Shown: one piece after another, positions 1 through 5,615 of the stretch
Position numbering within the stretch: position 1 is the stretch's first letter
Layout of the letters: each line of letters starts with the position of its first letter
Source: Bacillota bacterium
GTDB taxonomy: Bacteria; Bacillota; Clostridia; Oscillospirales; Acutalibacteraceae
Direction: 5' to 3'
DNA: 6,997 nucleotides
NCBI GenBank assembly: GCA_023401495.1
Contig: JAEXDU010000236.1
Coordinates: 1 to 6,997, forward strand
The notes under the pieces: generated by a model
The model's input: the letters and a program-made list of their open reading frames with translations, nothing else
Told to the model about the DNA's origin: nothing
Database searches by the model: none
Made by a program: the position numbers and the translations under genes

Positions 1-539
1 TGGTAGGCACCGCCTGCACGGTCGACACGGAGGACGGTGATAACTTTCCGATCCATGTGGCGATTTATCAGGGAAAACCCGGATATGTCCTTGTCGTTGC
101 GGGAAAGGGCTACACGGAGCGCGCGTATATGGGCGACCTGATGGGCGGCGCCGCGGCGGCCATCGGACTTTCCGGCATTGTCATTGACGGCTATGTCAGA
201 GACAAGACCGGTCTGGCCGCTCTGGATATTCCGATTTATGCAAAAGGCTTTATGCAAAGAAGTCCCGACAAAAAGGGCCCGGGCGAAATCAACACGATTG
301 TTACCTGTGCGGGCGTGAAAGTGACTCCCGGGGATTTGGTGGTAGGCGACTACGACGGCGTAACGGTCATTCCGCGCGGGCGCATAGAAGAAGTGCTGAC
401 GGCAGCCGAAAAGAAAGAGGACTATGAGCTCAAGCGCCGCGACGCCATCGCCAATTACCGCAAATGCAGAGAAGAAGGGCGTGAACTTCCAAATCTTGCA
501 CCCGCGTGGGTTACGGAAATGCTTCAGGACAAATCATGA
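1..539 (+). CDS. RraA-family aldolase/decarboxylase-like protein (5' end missing)
   Basis: The reading frame is open from the window edge (first full codon at base 3) to TGA at 537-539. The GTG at 57 is internal, because family sequence continues upstream of it (GTACTVDTEDGDNFPIH), so the true start lies outside the window. Family features seen are DNFPIH, PGYVLVV, a GDLMGG segment, DGYVRD, and the C-terminal block GVKVTPGDLVVGDYDGVTVIP-like core with PGD and DYDGV. The Asp at 135-137 and the Arg-Asp at 198-203 are separated by exactly 20 residues, matching the D-x20-R-D active-site signature of class II HMG/CHA aldolases. The acid expected two residues after Arg-Asp is Gly here. Family members cleave 4-hydroxy-4-methyl-2-oxoglutarate-like substrates or decarboxylate oxaloacetate using a divalent metal, in the cytosol. 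A carboxylate transporter follows 50 bp downstream with no terminator between, so co-transcription is likely. The exact substrate cannot be told; an RNase E-inhibitor role is unlikely in this context. Confidence 0.88.
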   Translation, partial: VGTACTVDTEDGDNFPIHVAIYQGKPGYVLVVAGKGYTERAYMGDLMGGAAAAIGLSGIVIDGYVRDKTGLAALDIPIYAKGFMQRSPDKKGPGEINTIVTCAGVKVTPGDLVVGDYDGVTVIPRGRIEEVLTAAEKKEDYELKRRDAIANYRKCREEGRELPNLAPAWVTEMLQDKS

Positions 540-573
540 TGGATTAAAATGGAATCACATCGTGTTTCATGAT

Positions 574-582
574 GGAGGAGGG
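574..582 (+). promoter_or_regulatory. Ribosome binding site of the CitMHS transporter
   Basis: The run GGAGGAGGG ends 7 bases before the ATG at 590. It decides the start: the in-frame ATGs at 569 and 572 lie before or inside this site and have no such site of their own. Confidence 0.85.
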
Positions 583-589
583 TATTGAT

Positions 590-1948
590 ATGTTGGTAGC
601 TTTGGCATATTTCATGATTATTTTGTTCCTCGTTCTTGTCTGTGCGAAAAAGATGTCTGCTTTTGCGGGCCTGATCATTTCGTCCACTGTCGCCGGCCTG
701 CTTGCCTGTGTTGTGAATGGGGTTCCCTTTACAGAGATTTTTTCCTGGTTTAAGGATGGATTGTTCTACACCCTGAGCGATTCCGGCTCTGTGAAGCTTG
801 GAACCATCAATTCCGGCGTGATGATTCTGTTTGCGGTGCTTTACTTCAGCCTGATGATGAATGTCGGATTGTTCGATCCGCTGTGCACCTTTTTGATCCG
901 AAAGGCAAAGGGAGACCCGCTGAAGGTCATGATGGTCGCGACCCTGACCTCCTGTGCCGTAACCCTCGATGGGGATGGGACAACAACCATACTGATCGTA
1001 ACGGCCGCGTTTATCCCGCTGTTTAAAAAGATGAATATGAAGCTTTCCAATTTGGCGATGATGATCATTCTGCCCTGCTCGATCGGCAATTGTCTGCCGT
1101 GGGGCGGCCCGCTGGCCAGAGCGGCTTCTGTCATCAATGTGGATGTCAATGTTCTGTTTAAAGCATTTCTTCCCGTGTTGGGTATGGGTCTGGTTTATGT
1201 GATCGTTCTGGCATACTTTCTCGGAACAGCCGAGCGCAAGCGCCTGGGCTATGTAAAGGGCGGCGGAGAGATCATCAGTGCTGCTCAGATCGAGGAAATG
1301 TGCGCGGCGATTACCGAAAACGATAAGGAAAGCAAAAGACCCAAGCTGTTTGTTTTCAATCTTGTGTTCACTCTCGCACTGATGGTAGCGATGATCATGG
1401 GGCTTGCAAGCGGAGCGCTTCTTTTCATGGTCGGCACCGGAATCGTGGTAGCTGTCAACTATGGATTCAAAGAGCAGCGCGAAAGAATTGCCGCGAACGG
1501 CGCGGACACCATTTCCGTTGCCATCATTATCATGGCGGCGGGCTGCTTCATGGGCGTTCTCAACAGCAGCGGAATGGCGACCGCTCTGGCAGCCAATCTG
1601 GCAAGCTTGATCCCCGAATCGCTTGGCACCCACATCCCGATTATTTTTGCTCTCATCGGTGCCGTCGCGTGCTGGGCTCTGCCGGTTGACGCCTACTACT
1701 TTGGGATTCTCCCGGTCATTGTGCCGATTGCCGCGCAGTTCGGGATCGGTGCGATGGAAATTACCATGGCGTCCATGATGGGTCAGGCGATCCGTTACGG
1801 AAGTCCCACTGTCGCATGGCTGTTCCTTCTGATTGACAGAACGGAAATGAACTTCGGCGACTATCTGAAAACCTTTATGAAGTACGCAATTCCCATGTAT
1901 GTGGTGTTTATTATTACAGCTCTGGCACTCGGATTGTTCCACCTGTAA
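590..1948 (+). CDS. CitMHS-family carboxylate (citrate-type) transporter
   Basis: A 452-residue polytopic inner-membrane protein starting at ATG 590 behind an ideal ribosome binding site; the upstream in-frame ATGs are rejected. Length fits the CitMHS family (about 430-460 residues), proton- or cation-coupled symporters for citrate and related carboxylates, often as metal complexes. Visible family marks are the LDGDGTTT motif at residues 126-133, LPWGGP at 169-174, a charged cytoplasmic loop around residues 205-255 splitting two hydrophobic halves, and the C-terminal LPVDAYYFGILP and GSPTVAW blocks. The TM segments are dense from residue 3 onward, with no cleavable signal peptide. It lies 50 bp after the RraA-like gene on the same strand with no terminator between, so the pair probably takes up and breaks down one carboxylate. 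The substrate is not certain: citrate, tricarballylate-like or branched hydroxy acids all fit. Family assignment is firm; specificity is inference. Confidence 0.9.
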   Translation: MLVALAYFMIILFLVLVCAKKMSAFAGLIISSTVAGLLACVVNGVPFTEIFSWFKDGLFYTLSDSGSVKLGTINSGVMILFAVLYFSLMMNVGLFDPLCTFLIRKAKGDPLKVMMVATLTSCAVTLDGDGTTTILIVTAAFIPLFKKMNMKLSNLAMMIILPCSIGNCLPWGGPLARAASVINVDVNVLFKAFLPVLGMGLVYVIVLAYFLGTAERKRLGYVKGGGEIISAAQIEEMCAAITENDKESKRPKLFVFNLVFTLALMVAMIMGLASGALLFMVGTGIVVAVNYGFKEQRERIAANGADTISVAIIIMAAGCFMGVLNSSGMATALAANLASLIPESLGTHIPIIFALIGAVACWALPVDAYYFGILPVIVPIAAQFGIGAMEITMASMMGQAIRYGSPTVAWLFLLIDRTEMNFGDYLKTFMKYAIPMYVVFIITALALGLFHL

Positions 1949-2031
1949 TTTTGGTGACGAAGATACGTCAAAAAGACCCTTTGAACTTTTCAGTGCCGAT
2001 GCTGCAGCATGGAGCTCAATGCGATCATGAC

Positions 2032-2061
2032 AGCTTCTTTTATGGAAGAAAGCTTTTATTT
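2032..2061 (+). terminator. Possible weak terminator of the RraA/CitMHS operon
   Basis: AGCTTCTT pairs with AAGAAAGCT, with one bulged A, around a short loop at 2040-2045, and a T-rich run TTTTATTT follows. The stem is A/T-rich and lies about 85 bases after the transporter stop, so termination here would be inefficient. The stronger stop is at 2152-2197. Confidence 0.3.
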
Positions 2062-2072
2062 GGGTCTACTTG

Positions 2073-2102
2073 TTTCCACAGATGTTACATAGGGAGTATA
2101 AT
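2073..2102 (+). promoter_or_regulatory. Promoter-like pair upstream of the strong terminator
   Basis: TTTCCA (2073-2078; 4 of 6 to TTGACA) and a perfect TATAAT (2097-2102) are 18 bases apart. Transcription would begin near 2109 and run into the terminator at 2152-2197, giving an RNA of roughly 90 nt. No gene follows before the terminator. Confidence 0.4.
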
Positions 2103-2108
2103 GATTTG

Positions 2109-2197
2109 CAAAGTTCACCATGCTGAGACATCTCTTAAATGAAGTGAGCGTAAAAAGAGCCGCCGGAACACGGTACTGTTCCGGCGGCTCTTTTTTT
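2109..2197 (+). ncRNA. Candidate small RNA of about 90 nt
   Basis: The stretch lies between a TATAAT-containing promoter and a perfect Rho-independent terminator. An ATG at 2120 opens a frame but has no ribosome binding site and runs through the terminator stem, so a peptide is unlikely. The RNA would have about 43 nt of A-rich unstructured 5' sequence followed by the terminator hairpin, which is a common small-RNA layout. It matches no RNA family I know. It may equally be just the 3' UTR of the transporter operon. Confidence 0.3.
2152..2197 (+). terminator. Strong intrinsic terminator, probably bidirectional
   Basis: A perfect 19-base inverted repeat with arms AAAAAGAGCCGCCGGAACA (2152-2170) and its exact complement (2177-2195) around the 6-base loop CGGTAC. 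The GC core is flanked by A5 on the left and T7 on the right, so it can terminate transcripts from either side. It is the likely end of transcription for the block to its left. Confidence 0.93.
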
Positions 2198-2280
2198 AAT
2201 GAGAGAAAATTTTTTGCCGTGCCGAAGGTTCAGAAAAAACCTTGGCGCTGCCTAAAAACAGCAGGGAGAGACAATGCCGG

Positions 2281-2321
2281 CAAATCAAAAACCACCGGCA
2301 CAGCCGGTGGTTTTTGATTTG
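2281..2321 (+). terminator. Second perfect hairpin, terminator-like in both directions
   Basis: Two 19-base arms (2281-2299 and 2303-2321) are exact complements around the 3-base loop ACA. The core ACCACCGGC/GCCGGTGGT is followed by TTTTTGATTT on the + strand and by the same pattern on the - strand. It lies 84 bases after the first terminator and 50 bases before the next promoter, so it insulates the gene pair at 2439-3334. Confidence 0.8.
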
Positions 2322-2370
2322 GGTTCATTGGAATACCATATATTTCCTGTTGGTTTGTCTGCCATTCATA

Positions 2371-2399
2371 TTGACGCTTTGTCATTTTTTGCTCATACT
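2371..2399 (+). promoter_or_regulatory. Promoter of the unknown gene pair
   Basis: TTGACG (2371-2376; 5 of 6) and CATACT (2394-2399; 4 of 6) are exactly 17 bases apart. Transcription would start near 2406, about 33 bases before the ATG at 2439. A GATAAT at 2407-2412 is an alternative -10 but has no -35 partner at the right distance. Confidence 0.55.
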
Positions 2400-2438
2400 T
2401 TGATTTGATAATACTTATTCGTGAAAGGAGAGAGAAGC

Positions 2439-2852
2439 ATGGATCAAAAGATTGAGTCTCAAATCATTTCTGCTTTTATCATCGATCTGAAAAAAGAACG
2501 AGCGAAATACGAGCTCTGGAACGAAAAAAAGCGGAGAGATTTTATATGGAAAACCTGCGAGCGCAAATATTTTAATGAAAGATGTATACGAAAGATTACG
2601 CAGCCGATTTCCAGCTGGCAAGACGTTTATCGCCTGTTAAAAAAGAATGGAGCTCCAGACACTTGCTATATGCTGAGCATAAATGAAGGGTTTGACGGGG
2701 TTACGCTTCCTTTGGAGTTTGCCTTGGAGCATCTTGTTTTCAATGGACCGGCTCTCATTTCCTGCATTCATGGAAAATTGGCTTATTTGGGAGAAGAACC
2801 GACAATTGGGGCTTCCGCGAGATATTTGCTCATTCGTGAGCAGGCAATTTGA
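2439..2852 (+). CDS. Hypothetical soluble protein, 137 residues
   Basis: I do not recognise this protein. ATG 2439 is preceded by AAAGGAG (2424-2430) at 8 bases, so it is preferred over the GTG at 2421, which would place the ribosome binding site inside the coding region. The N-terminal half (residues 1-55) is strongly charged, rich in Lys, Arg and Glu, and likely helical (DLKKERAKYELWNEKKRRD). The C-terminal half (75-137) looks like a compact alpha/beta fold with alternating hydrophobics and glycines (NEGFDGVTLPLEF, GPALISCIHGKLAYLGEEP). It contains four Cys (40, 49, 76, 109) not arranged as a CxxC pair. There is no signal peptide or TM segment. It has its own promoter and a partner membrane gene 68 bp downstream. 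Its A/T-rich codons (AAA, TTT, TTA, ATA, AGA) contrast with the flanking transporters, suggesting an accessory or acquired gene. Function is unknown. Confidence 0.7.
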   Translation: MDQKIESQIISAFIIDLKKERAKYELWNEKKRRDFIWKTCERKYFNERCIRKITQPISSWQDVYRLLKKNGAPDTCYMLSINEGFDGVTLPLEFALEHLVFNGPALISCIHGKLAYLGEEPTIGASARYLLIREQAI

Positions 2853-2909
2853 TTGCGATTCCAACGCTGCGGGCAGATCGATATTCTTACTGTGAAATCC
2901 ATACGGAAC

Positions 2910-2916
2910 GGGAGAG
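2910..2916 (+). promoter_or_regulatory. Ribosome binding site supporting a TTG start
   Basis: GGGAGAG lies 4 bases before the TTG at 2921 (6 bases counted from the GGAG core). There is no ATG near by in this frame, so the TTG is the best start for the small membrane protein. Confidence 0.55.
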
Positions 2917-2920
2917 TTAA

Positions 2921-3334
2921 TTGAGTTATATCCTATTAATACTTGCTTTATTTTTATTGACATTCTGTTATCTTCGGAGTTTATACTCGTGTATCATCGA
3001 TTATCAGGTCAATAACAGTGCCAGACGGAAAAGAAGAAAAGGCCAAACATTGATAGAATGGATTCTTTATAGGCGGTACCGCAAGGAAATTCCACGGATT
3101 TTATTGATTACATACTTTGGCTGTTTCATTTTCCATCTGATCGCTCTTGCTTTAGCGATCCTCTTCTGGGCAAACCATTTGGAAGAAACTGCTTTTCATC
3201 ATTTCAGACTGACTGTGGCGGTAGATTATGGTTTGATTTTTCTTTTGGGAATTGCTTTTTATGGAAGGCGCAAAAATGGCCAGACATATGCCAAGGTAGA
3301 ACGCTGGATCAAAAAGAGAAAAAGGCAAAGATAA
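2921..3334 (+). CDS. Hypothetical three-helix membrane protein, 137 residues
   Basis: Not recognised. The TTG start at 2921 is supported by GGGAGAG just upstream. Three hydrophobic segments are visible: residues 3-22 (a run of Ile, Leu and Phe), about 59-83 and about 98-114. The loop between the first two is very basic (ARRKRRKGQ around 34-42, then YRRYRKE at 50-56), as is the tail (GRRKNGQ, then RWIKKRKRQR), whereas the loop between the second and third is acidic and His-rich (HLEETAFHHF). By the positive-inside rule the N-terminus faces out and the C-terminus faces the cytosol. The first segment could be read as a signal anchor. It follows the 137-residue soluble gene by 68 bp, probably in the same transcript, and shares its A/T-rich codon use. 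A soluble plus small membrane partner is a common accessory layout, but nothing in the sequence fixes a role. Confidence 0.65.
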   Translation: MSYILLILALFLLTFCYLRSLYSCIIDYQVNNSARRKRRKGQTLIEWILYRRYRKEIPRILLITYFGCFIFHLIALALAILFWANHLEETAFHHFRLTVAVDYGLIFLLGIAFYGRRKNGQTYAKVERWIKKRKRQR

Positions 3335-3497
3335 ATCCACTTTTTATTTTCAGTATATCGCTATGACGAGTCAGCACAAACCTGTACCCGGCTTCTGCTG
3401 GCACCTGGGCTGCCGAAAACAAAACAGGTGATGTAAAGAAAAATATTCGCATTTTCCACCCATTCGACCTGTCATGGGGAAATCTGTTTCTCCTTCT

Positions 3498-3513
3498 AAA
3501 TTTTACAAAATTT
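3498..3513 (+). promoter_or_regulatory. A/T-rich inverted repeat, possible operator
   Basis: AAATTTT and AAAATTT face each other across AC, about 40 bases before the -35 box of the OPT promoter. The 15-mer matches 11 of 15 positions of the CodY box AATTTTCWGAAAATT, missing its centre. CodY commonly controls peptide transport in low-GC Gram-positives, but A/T-rich DNA gives such matches by chance. Confidence 0.25.
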
Positions 3514-3553
3514 TTTATTATTATAAACAATTTTTACATATTGCAACAAAGCA

Positions 3554-3582
3554 TTGACTAATGTATAAAACCCGATTAAAAT
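3554..3582 (+). promoter_or_regulatory. Promoter of the OPT transporter gene
   Basis: TTGACT (3554-3559; 5 of 6) and TAAAAT (3577-3582; 5 of 6) are 17 bases apart. Transcription would start near 3589 and leave a leader of about 56 nt before the TTG at 3645. The in-frame ATG at 3561 falls inside this promoter and cannot be the start of a transcript made from it. Confidence 0.7.
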
Positions 3583-3631
3583 TGTTTTATCTCTACATGA
3601 AATTTAATTTACGTATTCATGAAAATTTATT

Positions 3632-3636
3632 GGAGG
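3632..3636 (+). promoter_or_regulatory. Ribosome binding site fixing the OPT TTG start
   Basis: GGAGG lies 8 bases before the TTG at 3645. The in-frame ATGs upstream (3561, 3597) have no comparable site, and family homology begins only after the TTG (around HKPYVSADKVVPEFT). Confidence 0.8.
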
Positions 3637-3644
3637 TAAGAACA

Positions 3645-5537
3645 TTGGAAGAAAAAAATCATAAACCTTATGTTTCGGCGGATAAGGTAGTACCTGAATT
3701 TACTGTTTATTCAGTAGCTTTGGGTATTTTGCTCGTTATTCTATTCGGCGCCGCCAATGCGTATTTGGGATTGCGCGTAGGTATGACGGTTTCGGCTGCG
3801 ATTCCCGCATCTGTTATCTCTATGGGCATCATTCGTGTGATTCTGAAACGTGATTCCATTCTGGAAAACAACATGGTACAAACCATCGGCTCTGCCGGCG
3901 AGGCAGTGGCGGCCGGTGCGATCTTCACCATGCCTGCGCTGTTTATGTGGGCGGAGGACGGACTGACGTCGATGCCTTCTCTTCTTGAGATTTCTTTGAT
4001 CGCCCTGTGCGGCGGTATTCTCGGCGTTGTATTTATGGTGCCGCTGCGTACGGCGCTGATCGTCAAGGAGCACGGCGTTCTGGTTTACCCGGAGGGACAG
4101 GCCTGCGCCGAGGTTCTGATGGCCGGTGACAAAGGCGGCAATAAGGCCTCTACCGTTTTTATCGGTCTGGGTGTTTCCGCCGTATATAAGTTCATTACAG
4201 ATGGACTCAAGCTTTTCCCCAGTGAGATCGACTGGAAAATCCCCATGTATAAAGGTGCTGGATTTGGTGCAGACGTGCTTCCTGCGCTGGCCGGTGTTGG
4301 TTACATATGCGGAGCACGGGTATCCTCTTATCTTCTCGCGGGCGGCGCTACCGCATGGTTTGTCGTTATGCCGCTTATCGCTCTTTTCGGCGGCGATCTT
4401 GTTATTTTTCCCGCAAGCGTTTCCGTTGCGGAGCTGTGGGAAACCCAAGGAACATGGGGAATCTGGAGCAATTTTGTCCGCTACATCGGCGCGGGAGCCG
4501 TGGCGGCCGGCGGAATTATCACTCTGATCAAAACCCTGCCGCTGATTGTCCGCACGTTTCGGGATGCAATTGCCGGTTACGGACAGAGCACGAAGGGTAC
4601 GCTGCGTACCGAACAGGATCTCTCCATGAAATTCCTGCTGATCTGCACGGTAATCGTCGCTCTGGTCATGTGGCTCGTTCCGGCGATCCCGCTGAATTTC
4701 CTGGGAGCGCTGATCGTCATTATTTTTGGTTTCTTCTTTGCGACCGTTTCTTCCCGGATGGTCGGTCTGATCGGTTCGTCTAACAACCCTGTTTCGGGTA
4801 TGTCGATCGCAACTCTGCTCATCGCCACCATGCTTTTGAAGGCGACGGGCAATAGCGGAATCGGCGGTATGATCGGCGCGATCACCATCGGCTCCATCAT
4901 TTGTATCAGCGCGGCGATTGCCGGCGATACCTCTCAGGATTTGAAAACCGGTTTCCTCGTGGGAGCCACGCCGAGGCTGCAGCAGATTGGCCAGCTGATC
5001 GGAACCATTATTTCCGCGCTTACCATCGGCGGTGTTCTGTACCTGCTCAATCAGGCCTGGGGATATGGCTCGTCGGAGCTCCCCGCGCCGCAGGCCACGC
5101 TGATGAAGATGGTTGTAGAAGGCGTTATGGGCGGCAATCTGCCCTGGGCGCTTGTGTTTACCGGAGTAAGCATTGCGGTTATCATTGAAATTCTGGGAAT
5201 TCCCGTGCTTCCCTTTGCAATTGGTCTGTATTTGCCGATTCATCTCTCTGTGCCGATCATGGCCGGCGGTTTGATTCGTCTGTACCTGGAAAAGCGCAAG
5301 GCTTCGTCCGAAGAGGAAAGAGAAGACATGGTACAGTCCGGCGTGCTTTACAGCTCCGGTCTGATTGCGGGTGAAGGTCTTATCGGCGTTTTCCTCGCAA
5401 TATTTGCCGCGCTCAGCGTCAACGTGGCGCTGCCTGAGTCCCTGCACTTCGGCAATATTGCCGGACTGATCGCTTTTATTCTGCTGCTCATAACGATCCT
5501 GAAATCCACTGTTTGGAATAAAAGCCTGAAAAGATAA
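3645..5537 (+). CDS. OPT-family peptide or metal-chelate transporter
   Basis: A 630-residue polytopic membrane protein of the prokaryotic oligopeptide transporter (OPT) family, whose usual length is about 620-650. The TTG start is chosen from the ribosome binding site and from the promoter that covers the upstream ATG. After a short hydrophilic N-terminus comes PEFTVYSV and the hallmark NAYLGLRVGMTVSAAIPAS (residues 38-56), then GSAGEAVAAGAIFTMPALF, YPEGQACAEVLMAGDKGG, SSNNPVSGMSIATLL, AGDTSQDLKTGFLVGATP and a basic and acidic loop RLYLEKRKASSEEERED near the C-terminus. About 14-16 TM helices are apparent. OPT proteins are proton-driven importers of small peptides or, in the YSL branch, of metal complexes. 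The PqqD-like gene follows 78 bp downstream and a dipeptidase gene comes next, which favours peptide import, although metal chelates are not excluded. It has its own promoter. Confidence 0.93.
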   Translation: MEEKNHKPYVSADKVVPEFTVYSVALGILLVILFGAANAYLGLRVGMTVSAAIPASVISMGIIRVILKRDSILENNMVQTIGSAGEAVAAGAIFTMPALFMWAEDGLTSMPSLLEISLIALCGGILGVVFMVPLRTALIVKEHGVLVYPEGQACAEVLMAGDKGGNKASTVFIGLGVSAVYKFITDGLKLFPSEIDWKIPMYKGAGFGADVLPALAGVGYICGARVSSYLLAGGATAWFVVMPLIALFGGDLVIFPASVSVAELWETQGTWGIWSNFVRYIGAGAVAAGGIITLIKTLPLIVRTFRDAIAGYGQSTKGTLRTEQDLSMKFLLICTVIVALVMWLVPAIPLNFLGALIVIIFGFFFATVSSRMVGLIGSSNNPVSGMSIATLLIATMLLKATGNSGIGGMIGAITIGSIICISAAIAGDTSQDLKTGFLVGATPRLQQIGQLIGTIISALTIGGVLYLLNQAWGYGSSELPAPQATLMKMVVEGVMGGNLPWALVFTGVSIAVIIEILGIPVLPFAIGLYLPIHLSVPIMAGGLIRLYLEKRKASSEEEREDMVQSGVLYSSGLIAGEGLIGVFLAIFAALSVNVALPESLHFGNIAGLIAFILLLITILKSTVWNKSLKR

Positions 5538-5554
5538 TTAAAACCAAAACATGG

Positions 5555-5605
5555 CCGGGCTGTACATCATAAAAGGGTGTATGGCCCGGTTCCAATCGAA
5601 CCGGG
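5555..5605 (+). promoter_or_regulatory. Two overlapping, mutually exclusive hairpins before the PqqD-like gene
   Basis: Hairpin A pairs CCGGGCTGTACA (5555-5566) with TGTATGGCCCGG (5578-5589): 12 pairs, two of them G-U, around an 11-base loop. Hairpin B pairs CCCGGTTC (5585-5592) with GAACCGGG (5598-5605): 8 perfect pairs, loop CAATC. They share bases 5585-5589, so only one can form. Hairpin B hides the GGG of the ribosome binding site (5603-5607), whereas hairpin A leaves it free. There is no T-run, so this is not a terminator. A translational switch is inferred; the pairings themselves are seen. Confidence 0.55.
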
Positions 5606-5615
5606 AGAAGCTCTG

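Larger units (their letters stand above)
1949..2438 (+). other. Gene-poor spacer after the transporter
   Basis: I find no convincing gene in this stretch. The small open frames have no ribosome binding site; one of them, a TTG start at 1951, lies 2 bases after the transporter stop. The stretch holds a 12-base palindrome (1999-2010), a weak hairpin (2032-2054), a promoter-like pair (2073-2102), a strong terminator (2152-2197), a second perfect hairpin (2281-2321) and the promoter of the next gene pair (2371-2399). Confidence 0.75.
3335..3644 (+). other. Gene-less region before the OPT transporter
   Basis: No gene is supported here. The left part (3335-3480) has mixed composition and contains ACCTGT (3380-3385, 3467-3472) on both sides of ACAGGT (3424-3429), but no clear intrinsic terminator for the gene pair upstream. 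The right part (3495-3630) is very A/T-rich and holds a near-palindrome (3498-3513), the OPT promoter (3554-3582) and its ribosome binding site (3632-3636). Confidence 0.7.

Noticed and set aside
524..1942. Long antisense open frame (472 residues) opposite the CitMHS transporter
   Set aside because: Its product is a His/Gln/Asn/Arg-rich low-complexity sequence typical of the reverse complement of hydrophobic membrane codons; it mirrors a firmly identified gene.
1951..2142. Small frame (63 residues) right after the transporter stop
   Set aside because: TTG start 2 bases after the stop, no ribosome binding site, no protein-like pattern.
2198..2280. Glycine-riboswitch-like string GCCGAAGG followed by a terminator hairpin
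   Set aside because: The second conserved half (CTCTCAGGC and the following AAAGGAC-type segment) is absent, and the gene downstream has its own promoter after the hairpin.
3309..3530. Antisense small frame before the OPT gene
   Set aside because: No ribosome binding site, overlaps the 3' end of the membrane gene, A/T-rich random-looking product.
3741..5447. Long antisense open frame (568 residues) opposite the OPT gene
   Set aside because: Same effect: a polar, fold-less translation of the opposite strand of a membrane protein gene.
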